A DNA stretch of 64,000 nucleotides from Bradyrhizobium sp. SZCCT0153 (GTDB taxonomy: Bacteria > Pseudomonadota > Alphaproteobacteria > Rhizobiales > Xanthobacteraceae), in NCBI RefSeq assembly GCF_018129995.1, contig NZ_JAFCKS010000001.1:1275001-1339000 (forward strand). Direction: 5' to 3'. How positions within the stretch are numbered: the stretch's first letter is position 1; each line of letters opens with the position of its first letter. A model generated the notes under the pieces. The model was not told the DNA's origin. It saw only the letters and a program-made list of their open reading frames with translations, and searched no databases. Shown piece by piece: positions 29,640 through 39,291 of the stretch. The position numbers were made by a program, and so were the translations under genes.

Positions 29640-29671
29640 GCTATTTCTGCCGCGACCGGCTGGGGAGGCGG

Positions 29672-30502
29672 ATGCGCAGCGACGTTTTAGTCACGTCTGG
29701 GGATTTCGAGGCGAACCGTGCCCGCGGCGCGGTGCATTTCGACGTGCATGCGCGCGATGGCGTGACGCGGCGCGGGACCTTGCATGAGTCCGGATCCCTG
29801 CGTGTGCGCTTTCCCTCGCCGGAAGGCGAGGGGCTCTCCGGCGTGTTCGTCAACACGGCCGGTGGCGTTGCCGGCGGCGACATTTTCGATGTCGACATCG
29901 TGGCGGGCGAGGGCTCGCGCCTGACATTGACTACGGCGGCGGCCGAGAAGGTCTATCGTGCGCCCGGGAATGCGGCGCAGCTCAGTATCGCCCTGAAGGT
30001 CGCTGCCGGCGCGCATCTCGGCTGGCTGCCTCAGGAGACGATCCTGTTCGATCGCGCCCGGGTTCACCGCAGCTTCGACATCGAGCTCGATGATTCCGCC
30101 TCGCTCGTGCTTTGTGAAATCGTCGTATTCGGCCGCACCGCCATGGGTGAGCGGATGGAGCAGGGCGAGTTCGTCGACCGCTGGCGGCTGCGTCGTGGTG
30201 GCAGACTGGTGTTCGCAGAGACCGTCAGGCTCGACGGCCATGTCGGCGCAAAACTCGGGCGGTCCGCCGTTGCCAGGGGTGGTGCTGCGATCGGAACGGC
30301 GCTGATCGCGCCCGGTGACGAGGCCCTGGTCGAGCGCATCCGCGAGGCGTCGGATTCCTTTTCCGGCGAGGTCGGAATCTCGGCCTGGAATGGATTTGCA
30401 ATGGCGCGGTTCTGTGCCCAAGATGCGGCGCGCCTGCGGGCCGACATGATGGCCGTGCTGGCGCGCACCAGTGCGGCGCTGCCCCGGCTCTGGTTGAATT
30501 GA
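29672..30502 (+). CDS. ureD: Urease accessory protein UreD
   Basis: A 276-residue urease maturation protein that, with UreF and UreG, forms the complex inserting nickel into apo-urease. Family segments seen: GVFVNTAGGVAGGDIFDVDI (about residues 50-69), TTAAAEKVYRAPG, WLPQETILFDRARVHRSFDI and VVFGRTAMGERMEQGEFVDRW. It leads the ure cluster and follows urtE by 32 bp. Confidence 0.95.
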   Translation: MRSDVLVTSGDFEANRARGAVHFDVHARDGVTRRGTLHESGSLRVRFPSPEGEGLSGVFVNTAGGVAGGDIFDVDIVAGEGSRLTLTTAAAEKVYRAPGNAAQLSIALKVAAGAHLGWLPQETILFDRARVHRSFDIELDDSASLVLCEIVVFGRTAMGERMEQGEFVDRWRLRRGGRLVFAETVRLDGHVGAKLGRSAVARGGAAIGTALIAPGDEALVERIREASDSFSGEVGISAWNGFAMARFCAQDAARLRADMMAVLARTSAALPRLWLN

Positions 30503-30526
30503 AGTGTTGAACGGAAGAGATTTCGC

Positions 30527-30829
30527 ATGAACCTGTCTCCCCGCGAAAAGGACAAGCTCCTGATCTCGATGGCGGCCATCGTGGCCCGCCGCCGGCTGGA
30601 TCGCGGCGTCAAGCTCAACCATCCCGAGGCGATCGCGATCATCTCCGATTTCATCCTCGAAGGCGCGCGCGACGGCCGCACCGTTGCCGAACTGATGCAG
30701 TCCGGCGCCCAGGTCCTCACGCGTGATCAGGTGATGCCGGGCATCCCTGAGATGATCCACGACATCCAGGTCGAGGCGACGTTTCCGGACGGCACCAAGC
30801 TCGTCACCGTGCACGAGCCGATCAGGTAG
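30527..30829 (+). CDS. ureA: Urease subunit gamma UreA
   Basis: A 100-residue structural subunit of urease. It matches UreA over its whole length: [40 protein letters not shown] and VTVHEPIR at the C-terminus. Length equals the family standard. Followed 10 bp later by ureB. Confidence 0.97.
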   Translation: MNLSPREKDKLLISMAAIVARRRLDRGVKLNHPEAIAIISDFILEGARDGRTVAELMQSGAQVLTRDQVMPGIPEMIHDIQVEATFPDGTKLVTVHEPIR

Positions 30830-30839
30830 GAGCGAGAAC

Positions 30840-31145
30840 ATGATCCCCGGCGAACTCTTCATCCAGGACGGCGAGATCGAGCTCAACGCCGGCCGCAAGA
30901 CCGTGACCTTGACGGTCGCCAACACCGGCGACCGCCCGATCCAGGTCGGCTCGCACTACCATTTCTTCGAGACCAACCCGGCGCTGAAGTTCGACCGCAG
31001 GAAAGCCCGCGGCATGCGCCTCGACATCGCCGCCGGCACCGCCGTTCGCTTCGAGCCGGGCCAGACCCGCGACGTCCAGCTGGTGGCTGTGGCCGGCAAG
31101 AAGACGATCTACGGTTTTCGTGGCGACGTCATGGGGAAGCTGTAG
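30840..31145 (+). CDS. ureB: Urease subunit beta UreB
   Basis: A 101-residue structural subunit of urease. It begins with the classical MIPGE and contains [39 protein letters not shown] and the C-terminal FRGDVMGKL. In most bacteria ureC follows directly; here about 1.3 kb of other sequence intervenes, bounded by repeats. Confidence 0.97.
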   Translation: MIPGELFIQDGEIELNAGRKTVTLTVANTGDRPIQVGSHYHFFETNPALKFDRRKARGMRLDIAAGTAVRFEPGQTRDVQLVAVAGKKTIYGFRGDVMGKL

Positions 31146-31175
31146 GGCAGGTTAAGGCGAGCACAGTGATCTACA

Positions 31176-31237
31176 GTGAGGTGAGCACGGCTGTCTCGCT
31201 CCCTCCCCCCTTGCGGGGGAGGGTTGGGGAGAGGGGT
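31176..31237 (+). repeat. Intergenic repeat, copy 1 (direct)
   Basis: The repeat starts with GTGAGGTGAGCACG (31176-31189) and has a C-rich/G-rich palindromic core at 31199-31237 (CTCCCTCCCCCCTTGCGGGG as its first 20 bases, then GAGGGTTGGGGAGAGGGGT). The same core recurs at 31786-31824 in the same orientation and at 31600-31637 inverted. Confidence 0.85.
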
Positions 31238-31714
31238 ATGCCACACGACGAGGTCTCTCCACTGCAAAGAACCCGCGCCAAACGATTGAGGCGCGAGATG
31301 ACTCGCGCTGAGACGTTGCTGTGGCGTCACCTGAAGGCCGATCGTCTTGCGGGCCTGGCCTTTCGCCGTCAGACCCCCATGGGCAATTACATCGCCGATT
31401 TCGTCGCCCATTCATGCAAGCTTATCGTTGAGCTCGATGGTGAGAGCCATGTGTTCGAAGAACGTATCCGGCACGATGAGTGGCGCGACCAATGGTTCGC
31501 GTCGCGTGGCTATCGTGTGCTGCGTTTCACCAATGACGACGTGATGAAAAATCTTGAGGGCGTCGTTCTCTCCATTCTCGAGGCAGCGGAGCCCGTGGCA
31601 CCCCTCTCCCTAACCCTCCCCCGCAAGGGGGGAGGGAACCCTTCCACGGATGCGTCCCTAACTAGCGACGATATTTATCCTTCTGCTTCTCCACAGACTG
31701 AGGAGAAGCCATGA
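31238..31714 (+). CDS. DUF559 domain protein, Vsr/restriction-endonuclease-like
   Basis: A 158-residue protein of the DUF559 family, which has the restriction-endonuclease-like fold related to very-short-patch repair nucleases. The conserved core is visible: RREMTRAETLLWRHLK, GLAFRRQTPMGNYIADFV, the probable metal site IVELDGESH, and WFASRGYRVLRFTNDDV. The C-terminal part (LSLTLPRKGGGN) is encoded by an inverted copy of the flanking repeat and is probably not functional. ATG 31238 is preferred; a GTG at 31166 would translate through repeat copy 1. It splits ureB from ureC and is probably mobile cargo. Confidence 0.85.
   Translation: MPHDEVSPLQRTRAKRLRREMTRAETLLWRHLKADRLAGLAFRRQTPMGNYIADFVAHSCKLIVELDGESHVFEERIRHDEWRDQWFASRGYRVLRFTNDDVMKNLEGVVLSILEAAEPVAPLSLTLPRKGGGNPSTDASLTSDDIYPSASPQTEEKP
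31600..31637 (-). repeat. Intergenic repeat, copy 2 (inverted)
   Basis: The reverse complement of the core at 31199-31237, reading ACCCCTCTCCCTAACCCTCC and then CCCGCAAGGGGGGAGGGA on the plus strand. It lies inside the 3' end of the DUF559 gene and encodes that protein's LSLTLPRKGGGN tail. Confidence 0.85.
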
Positions 31715-31762
31715 CTCAACGTTGTGCGGCGTGTGCATTCGGTTGTCAGGCTTTCATTCGTG

Positions 31763-31824
31763 GTGAGGTGAGCACGCTATCCAGGCTCCCTCCCCCCTTG
31801 CGGGGGAGGGTTGGGGAGAGGGGT
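31763..31824 (+). repeat. Intergenic repeat, copy 3 (direct)
   Basis: The second direct copy: GTGAGGTGAGCACG at 31763-31776 and the core at 31786-31824, differing from copy 1 mainly in the short spacer between them. Copies 1 and 3 lie 587 bp apart and frame the DUF559 gene. An open frame of 64 codons runs through this copy but is not considered a gene. Confidence 0.85.
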
Positions 31825-31910
31825 CTGCCCCGGGCGCTGACGGAAGCGACGGGGCAATTTCGTGCAGCGCGCATTTGCAGCGCGCGCGGACATGGAGTCC
31901 TGTGACCGCC

Positions 31911-32450
31911 ATGCTGTCGCCAATCCGCCTCATCTCCGAAGCCGCCGAACTTGCCGCGCGCCGTCACAACGGAATGGCGCGCAAGGGGCGCGGCAACGAG
32001 CCCTACATCAACCATCTCGCGGAGGTCGCGAACCTGCTCGCGACCGCGACAGATGGTGCGGATGCCGAACTGGTCGCGGCCGGCTGGCTGCATGATTCGA
32101 TCGAGGACACCGAAACCACGCGCGAGGAGCTCGCGCAGACATTCTCCGAACGTGTCGCCTCCCTTGTCGTTGAATGCACCGACGATATGAACCTGCCAAA
32201 GCCGGAGCGGCGGCGGCATCAGGTGCTCGATGCGCCTAAGAAATCGCCCAACGCCAAGCTGATCAAGATCGCCGACAAGATCAGCAATATCGGCGCGCGC
32301 GTCCATTCCGATCCGACGGCCGAGGAGCGTGACGACCTCGTCGACTACACTGACTGGGCCGAGCAGGTTGTCGCCGGTTGCCGCGGCGGAAACTCCAGGC
32401 TCGATACGACATTCGACGATATTGTGCTCACAGCGAGGGCTTCACTGTGA
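31911..32450 (+). CDS. MESH1-like HD-domain hydrolase ((p)ppGpp hydrolase-like)
   Basis: A 179-residue single-domain HD phosphohydrolase like the hydrolase half of SpoT/RelA and the small MESH1 enzymes. Metal-ligand motifs are in order: ARRHNG near residue 20, [25 protein letters not shown] (the HD pair and the ED motif), and [11 protein letters not shown], which supplies the distal Asp. There is no synthetase domain. Family knowledge suggests hydrolysis of (p)ppGpp or NADPH. A GTG at 31902 with GGAG four bases upstream is an alternative start. It stands 37 bp before ureC inside the urease cluster. Confidence 0.85.
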   Translation: MLSPIRLISEAAELAARRHNGMARKGRGNEPYINHLAEVANLLATATDGADAELVAAGWLHDSIEDTETTREELAQTFSERVASLVVECTDDMNLPKPERRRHQVLDAPKKSPNAKLIKIADKISNIGARVHSDPTAEERDDLVDYTDWAEQVVAGCRGGNSRLDTTFDDIVLTARASL

Positions 32451-32487
32451 GCGCCGAACGACAATTCAAACGCAAACGGGGCTTGTG

Positions 32488-34203
<1,716 letters not shown>

Positions 34204-34332
34204 AATAGCGTCTCAACGCATGCCTCCGGAGGATGTCCCGGGGGCCGGCTTTTCCGGTTTTGCGTTCGATCCCGCATGGTCTAAGGTCCCGCCCGGTATC
34301 TTAATCCAGAAGAAAAGCCGGGAGGATTTCTC

Positions 34333-34632
34333 GTGATCTACGTCGTTGCCACCTTGACCATCAAGCCCGAAACGCGCGCCGAATTCATCGCAGCCGCCAC
34401 CGCCTGCATCAAGGAGACGCGGAAAGAGCCCGGCAATATCGCCTATGATCTGCACGAGAGCGTCACCGATCCCGCCAGGATGGTGTTCGTCGAGCAGTGG
34501 GAAAACGCCGAGGCGCTGGTGCCCCATCGTGCCATGGAGCACATGAAGACGTTCGGCCGCGTCGCGGTGAAGTGTTTTACGGCGCCGCCGAAGATCGAAG
34601 TGATCACGCCCGAGAAGGTCGAGACACGGTAA
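34333..34632 (+). CDS. Antibiotic-biosynthesis-monooxygenase (ABM) domain protein, putative quinol monooxygenase
   Basis: A 99-residue protein filled by one ABM (YgiN-like, dimeric ferredoxin-fold) domain: VVATLTIKPETRAEFIAAAT, ACIKETRKEPGNIAYDLHES, MVFVEQWENAEALVPHRAME and MKTFGRVAVKCFTAPPKIEV. Relatives oxidise quinols without a cofactor, but many members are uncharacterised. The start is GTG with GGAGG at 34321-34325. It lies between ureC and ureE on the same strand; no known urease function explains it. Confidence 0.88.
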   Translation: MIYVVATLTIKPETRAEFIAAATACIKETRKEPGNIAYDLHESVTDPARMVFVEQWENAEALVPHRAMEHMKTFGRVAVKCFTAPPKIEVITPEKVETR

Positions 34633-34646
34633 CGGGGTAAAAGCGC

Positions 34647-35267
34647 ATGATCCGGGCAACGCAGGTCAGGGGACAGTACCGCTTCACGGAGGCGCCGGCT
34701 GATACGGTAGTGCTCGATTTCGACGATCGGCACCGCCGCCGCATGGCGATGACGGGAACGCGGGGGCTCGAATTCCTGCTCGACCTGGAGAACGCCGTCG
34801 CCTTGCGCGGCGGCGATGCGCTGGTGCTGGAGGACGGCCGGCTGGTCGAAGTGGTCGCCGCGCCCGAGCCGCTGCTCGAAATTCGTGGCCACGATCCGCA
34901 CCACCTCATCCGCGTCGGCTGGCATCTCGGCAACCGCCATCTGCCGACGCAGATCATGGCCAAGGGCCTGCGCATCCGCCGCGACCACGTCATCGAGGCC
35001 ATGGTGAAAGGCCTCGGTGCGCGTGTGATCGAGATCGATGCGCCGTTCGATCCCGAAGGCGGCGCCTATGCCGATGCCGGCCACGCGCATGGGCACGACG
35101 ACCATGCCCATCACGACCACGATCACCACGATCACGGGCACGATCATCACCATCATGATCATGCCGCGCATGACCATGGCCACGATCATCATGCTCATGA
35201 CCACGACGAGCATTGCGACCACGGCGACCATCACCACGGCCACAAGCATGCTCATGACCACAAATGA
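34647..35267 (+). CDS. ureE: Urease accessory protein UreE with long histidine-rich tail
   Basis: A 206-residue nickel metallochaperone that delivers nickel to the UreDFG complex. Residues 1-145 are the normal UreE N- and C-terminal domains, with the Ni-binding His in [19 protein letters not shown]. The final 60 or so residues contain about 30 histidines mixed with Asp and Gly ([19 protein letters not shown] and similar), ending HAHDHK. Such tails bind several nickel ions and may store metal. The tail's DNA overlaps the start of ureF. Confidence 0.95.
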   Translation: MIRATQVRGQYRFTEAPADTVVLDFDDRHRRRMAMTGTRGLEFLLDLENAVALRGGDALVLEDGRLVEVVAAPEPLLEIRGHDPHHLIRVGWHLGNRHLPTQIMAKGLRIRRDHVIEAMVKGLGARVIEIDAPFDPEGGAYADAGHAHGHDDHAHHDHDHHDHGHDHHHHDHAAHDHGHDHHAHDHDEHCDHGDHHHGHKHAHDHK

Positions 35268-35976
35268 GCCGGCCGGCGCCGGTGATCTCGCAGAGCGCGA
35301 GGCGGCGGCGCTGTACCGGCTGATGACCTGGCTGTCGCCGGCGTTCCCCGTCGGCGGTTTCTCCTATTCCAGCGGCATCGAATGGGCGGTCGAGGCAGGC
35401 GACATCACCGACACCGCCACGCTGGCGGACTGGCTCGATGCGATGCTCGGCGATGGCTCGGGCTTCTGCGATGCGACGTTTCTGGTCCATGCCTATCGCG
35501 CCACTGAACTGGGCGAGGACGCCACCTTGAGCGATGTCGCCGAGCTCGCCGCCGCCTTCGTGCCGTCGCGCGAGCGGCAGCTGGAGACGACCTCGCAGGG
35601 ACGCGCCTTCATCGACATCGCCCGCGCCGCGTGGGATGCGGAAGGGCTGGATGCAATGGTTGCGGCATGCCGCACGCCACTGGTCTACCCGGTGGCGGTC
35701 GGCGTCGTTGCCGCGATGCACGGCGTGCCGCTGGCGCCGACGCTGCACGCCTTCCTGCATGCGCTGGTCTCGAACTGGATTTCCGCGGCCAGCCGGCTCA
35801 TTCCGCTCGGCCAGACCGACAGCCAGCGCGTGCTGGTGAGGCTGGAAGCGGCCGTCGCCGCGACCGCCAATCGGGCGCTGAATGCGGCGTTGGACGACCT
35901 CGGCAGCGCGACGTTTCGCGCCGATCTCGCCAGCCTGCGGCACGAAACGCAATATACGCGGCTGTTTCGATCATGA
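35254..35976 (+). CDS. ureF: Urease accessory protein UreF
   Basis: A 240-residue all-helical urease accessory protein. Family segments: [20 protein letters not shown] near the N-terminus, [28 protein letters not shown] and [21 protein letters not shown]. The ATG at 35254 lies within the last codons of ureE (14-bp overlap), and one at 35248 is equally possible; longer N-termini would be translations of the ureE histidine tail in another frame. UreF acts as an activator and fidelity factor for UreG GTPase. Confidence 0.94.
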   Translation: MTTNEPAGAGDLAEREAAALYRLMTWLSPAFPVGGFSYSSGIEWAVEAGDITDTATLADWLDAMLGDGSGFCDATFLVHAYRATELGEDATLSDVAELAAAFVPSRERQLETTSQGRAFIDIARAAWDAEGLDAMVAACRTPLVYPVAVGVVAAMHGVPLAPTLHAFLHALVSNWISAASRLIPLGQTDSQRVLVRLEAAVAATANRALNAALDDLGSATFRADLASLRHETQYTRLFRS

Positions 35977-36015
35977 GCGGCATGGCCTAAAATCAATCAG
36001 GAGAGAGCGAGTTAC

Positions 36016-36639
36016 ATGTCTACTTCTCACGGCCCCTTGCGTGTCGGCGTCGGAGGCCCGGTCGGATCGGGCAAGACCGCGCTGATGGACCTGCTCTGCA
36101 AGACCATGCGCGAGCGCTACGACATCGCGGCGATCACCAACGACATCTACACCAAATGGGATGCGGAATTCCTCGTGCGCTCGGGCTCGCTGACGCCGGA
36201 CCGCATTGCCGGGGTCGAGACCGGCGGCTGCCCGCACACCGCGATCCGCGAAGACGCTTCGATGAATTTGGCCGCGGTGGCGGACATGCGCGCGAAATTC
36301 CCCGGACTCGATCTCGTCCTGATCGAATCCGGCGGAGATAATCTCGCTGCCACTTTTTCCCCGGAGCTCGCCGACCTCACCATCTACGTCATCGACGTCG
36401 CGGCCGGCGACAAGATCCCGTCCAAGGGCGGCCCCGGCATCACAAGGTCGGACCTCCTTGTGATCAACAAGATCGACCTGGCGCCCCATGTCGGCGCTTC
36501 CCTGGAAAAGATGGAGACGGACGCCAGGCGCATGCGCGGCGAGCGTCCGTTCGTCATGACCAACCTGAAGAAGAGCCAGGGCCTCGACCGCATCATCGGC
36601 TTCATCGAGGCCAAAGGCGGCCTGAAAAGGGGCAGCTGA
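36016..36639 (+). CDS. ureG: Urease accessory GTPase UreG
   Basis: A 207-residue SIMIBI-class GTPase that couples GTP hydrolysis to nickel insertion into urease. The P-loop is [13 protein letters not shown] (about residues 11-23), followed by the nickel-site segment [17 protein letters not shown] (Cys-Pro-His), the [20 protein letters not shown] block and the guanine-specificity motif [10 protein letters not shown]. It closes the urease cluster. Confidence 0.97.
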   Translation: MSTSHGPLRVGVGGPVGSGKTALMDLLCKTMRERYDIAAITNDIYTKWDAEFLVRSGSLTPDRIAGVETGGCPHTAIREDASMNLAAVADMRAKFPGLDLVLIESGGDNLAATFSPELADLTIYVIDVAAGDKIPSKGGPGITRSDLLVINKIDLAPHVGASLEKMETDARRMRGERPFVMTNLKKSQGLDRIIGFIEAKGGLKRGS

Positions 36640-36939
36640 CGGACGCGACGACTTAACGCAGGCGTTTCGCTTCGTTAACGCCCTGGCGGCAGTGCCGTCC
36701 ACGGAACAAATTTTCGACACGGCGATTAACTACCTCCGGTGCCCGGGGAGCCAATCCGTCCCGGCCGGACCATCGGCCGGACGGATTAAGCTTCTCAGGC
36801 GACCCAAGTTGCGTACTGATGCCTCCTCCTTCATTATCTCCGCCACCGGGGGTCACCCTGTTTCGGCACCTGGCCGTTCGAACGGCGTTCATATGCTCCG
36901 TGCTTATTGCCGACCTCCTGCGTTCGCCTGAGTAGTCGC
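36640..36939 (+). other. Intergenic region with a short leader open frame
   Basis: This 300-bp gap after ureG contains an inverted repeat CCGGCCG...CGGCCGG near 36762-36781. A 38-codon frame at 36819-36935 begins MPPPSLSPPPGVTLFRHLAV and stops 4 bp before the GTG proposed for the downstream kinase. The frame might be a leader peptide or an older N-terminus of the kinase cut off by a stop codon. No other gene is visible. Confidence 0.4.
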
Positions 36940-38601
36940 GTGGTCCGGCTGGGATTCATCATCGGCTTCATCGCTCTGCTCGGGGTCTTGCTCTCCGGGC
37001 TTGCGGCCTATCGCGTCCACGACCAGGAGCTGGCGCTGGACCGGATCGCGCTGGCGCGTGCGATCGACGTCCATGCGAGCCTGGTCCAGGACCGGCTGAC
37101 CGAGCGCGAGCTGCTCGCACGGGTTGCCTCAGGCCTGTTCCGGGCGCCCTCGGTGCTCAAGCCGAACATGCTCGAGCCGCTGCGCTCGGCCATCTACGCC
37201 TTCAAGACCGATTTCGTGGTGGCCGGCTGGGTCGCTCGCCTGAAGCCGAACGAGCTTGCCGCGGCGCAGGCCGCCATCGCCAGCGCCGGTTTTCCCAATC
37301 CGCAGATCCGCAGCTATGACGACAAGCCGATCGACCCGGCGAGCGTCACCCAGCCGATTGACGTGCTGTTGGACCTCGAACCGCGCAGCAACGAGACCAA
37401 GGCGCTGCCTGGCCGCAGCTACGACCAGGATCAGGTGCGCAGCGCCATGCTGACGCGCGCCAGGGTCGAGAAGAGGTCGGTCGCCTCGGACCCGATTCCG
37501 CTGCTGCGCAGCGGCGGGCCGATCGGCGTCATCGTGGCCGCTCCCGTCATCCCCGAGGGTGCGACTGAGCCGGCAGGCTTCATCACCTTTTCCTACGAGC
37601 TCGCCTCCCTGATGCTGACCAACGACGACATGTCGCTGTTCTCGGTCGCGCTGAAGGATCCGCGCAGGGACGGCGGCGAGCTCGTCGCCAATGATCAAGG
37701 CGTTGTCTCGGACCGCATGACGGCGGCGGACGGACCGGCGCCGTCGGCGACGCGCACGGTGAGCTTCGGCGCTCGCGACTGGCAACTCGGCTATTACGCC
37801 AAGACCAACTCGGCGCGTCGCGCCGAGCAGACCGCGATCATCGTGGCGGCGATCGGCTTTGCGATCACCGCGATGGTGTGCGGCCTGTTCGGCTATGTCG
37901 CCTACAACAATCTGCGGCTCAGCCGGGAAATCCAGGTGCGGATCGGCTTCGAGCGCCGGTTGACGGCTGTGATCGACGAGCTCAACCACCGGGTCAAGAA
38001 CATCCTGGCGGTGATCCAGTCGATCGTGACGCGCACGCTGCGCCACGGCTCGGACATCGACGTCGCGCGCGAGCTGCTGATCGGCCGCATCCACGCCATG
38101 TCCAACGTGGTCTCGCTGCTCAGCGAGAGCCAGTGGCAGGGCGTCAAGCTGAAGGGCCTGTTCGAGGCGCGCGCCATCCCGCATGCCGACCGCATCGCGG
38201 TCACAGGTCCCGACATCGCGGTCAGCGCGCGGGCGGCGCAGAGCCTGTCGCTGCTGTTCTTCGAGCTCGCCTCGCACTCCGATGAGGGCCTGTCGCTGGT
38301 CGGCAAGCACCCGCACATCACCGCGAACTGGACGGTGACGGGCGAGGGGACCGACGAGGTCTTCCATTTCCGATGGGAGGAGTTCAACACCAGCGAGGCG
38401 ACGCGCCGCCCCGATTCCGATTTCGGCCTGATCCTGCTCGACCGCGTCGCCCCCGAGGCGCTCGGCGGCACCGCCAAGCGCTATTTCACCGACGTCTCCT
38501 ACGTCTACGAGCTGACCGCGCCGATGGAGACGGTGGTCGACATGTCCGAACGCGACCGCACCGACAAGATCTCTGCACCGGTCCGGCCGGTGCGGAGCTA
38601 G
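36940..38601 (+). CDS. CHASE-domain HWE-family sensor histidine kinase, probably degenerate
   Basis: A membrane sensor of about 553 residues. One N-terminal helix (LGFIIGFIALLGVLLSGLAA) is followed by a periplasmic CHASE domain (about 30-290) and a second helix (TAIIVAAIGFAITAMVCGLF). The H box DELNHRVKNILAVIQSIV is typical of HWE/HisKA_2 kinases, and a W-x-E motif (RWEEF) is present. The N box is not normal: where the family has HELATNA, this protein has FELASHS, so the Mg-binding Asn is missing, and the glycine loop is weak. It may be a poor or inactive kinase. The start is uncertain: GTG 36940 or TTG 36907. Confidence 0.8.
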   Translation: MVRLGFIIGFIALLGVLLSGLAAYRVHDQELALDRIALARAIDVHASLVQDRLTERELLARVASGLFRAPSVLKPNMLEPLRSAIYAFKTDFVVAGWVARLKPNELAAAQAAIASAGFPNPQIRSYDDKPIDPASVTQPIDVLLDLEPRSNETKALPGRSYDQDQVRSAMLTRARVEKRSVASDPIPLLRSGGPIGVIVAAPVIPEGATEPAGFITFSYELASLMLTNDDMSLFSVALKDPRRDGGELVANDQGVVSDRMTAADGPAPSATRTVSFGARDWQLGYYAKTNSARRAEQTAIIVAAIGFAITAMVCGLFGYVAYNNLRLSREIQVRIGFERRLTAVIDELNHRVKNILAVIQSIVTRTLRHGSDIDVARELLIGRIHAMSNVVSLLSESQWQGVKLKGLFEARAIPHADRIAVTGPDIAVSARAAQSLSLLFFELASHSDEGLSLVGKHPHITANWTVTGEGTDEVFHFRWEEFNTSEATRRPDSDFGLILLDRVAPEALGGTAKRYFTDVSYVYELTAPMETVVDMSERDRTDKISAPVRPVRS

Positions 38602-39212
38602 CTCTTCGGCCGCAACACGAGGTCAACCAGAGCCCGCGCGTAGGCCGGCGTGATCGGCGCGATGCCGAAGACGTAGCGGTAGAACAGGCCGCCATAGATC
38701 GCGTCGTAGAGATCCTGGGGCGGTCCTTCCGCGCTGATGCTGCCGTCGCTCTGGCCCGCGGCGATCATCTCGATCAGCGCGTCGCGGCGGAATTGCAGAT
38801 AGCGGGCGTAGAACAGCTCCGCCGAGCCGGTCTTGGAGATGCATTCGGAGATGACGGCGAGCTGGACCTTGCCGAACTCGCCCTGCAGTGCTTCGGCGTA
38901 GGCCGCGGCATGGCGGCGTGCCCGCGCGGCGGGGCTGCCGGAGCTCGCTGGCGGCAGCGGCAGCATCTGCGCGGCATGATGGAGGAAGGCGTCGATCAGC
39001 AGCGCCTCGCGGGACGGCCACCATTTGTAGATCGTCATCTTGGAGACGCTGGAGTGCCGCGCGACCGCGTCGATGGTGGTGGCGGCAAGGCCGGTGGCGG
39101 CCATCAGCGCATAGGCGCTTTCGAGAATGGCGTTGGTGGTCTCGATCGATCGCGGCCTCCCGCGCCGGGGCGCGCTGTCAGCCTCGTCACCCCCGCTTTT
39201 CGCCATCGCCAC
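38598..39212 (-). CDS. TetR/AcrR-family transcriptional regulator
   Basis: A 204-residue repressor. The N-terminal helix-turn-helix domain spans about residues 18-65 (TTNAILESAYALMAATGLAA, then TTIDAVARHSSVSKMTIYKW). A ligand-binding domain with the TetR_C-like segment follows (AAGQSDGSISAEGPPQDLYD). A GTG at 39212 has AGGAG seven bases upstream; the ATG two codons later is an alternative. Its 3' end overlaps the kinase gene by 4 bp in convergent orientation. The regulated genes are not evident; the nearby membrane genes are candidates. Confidence 0.88.
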   Translation of the reverse strand: MAMAKSGGDEADSAPRRGRPRSIETTNAILESAYALMAATGLAATTIDAVARHSSVSKMTIYKWWPSREALLIDAFLHHAAQMLPLPPASSGSPAARARRHAAAYAEALQGEFGKVQLAVISECISKTGSAELFYARYLQFRRDALIEMIAAGQSDGSISAEGPPQDLYDAIYGGLFYRYVFGIAPITPAYARALVDLVLRPKS

Positions 39213-39291
39213 GTCCGGTCTCCTCACGCAGAGTCACTCGGAATAGCGCAGCCACAGCCTTCGGCCTAGCAGAATCGCACGATTATGTGAG

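Noticed and set aside
31176-31824. Three similar repeats considered as a CRISPR array
   Set aside because: The repeats are in mixed orientation, unevenly spaced and separated by coding sequence; no cas genes are present.
31711-31905. A 64-codon frame after the DUF559 gene
   Set aside because: Most of it is a translation of repeat copy 3 (RLPPPLRGRVGERG), a common artefact of this repeat.
35038-35253. An N-terminal extension of UreF rich in Thr, Ile and Met
   Set aside because: It is the UreE histidine tail read in another frame; UreF homology begins only after 35254.
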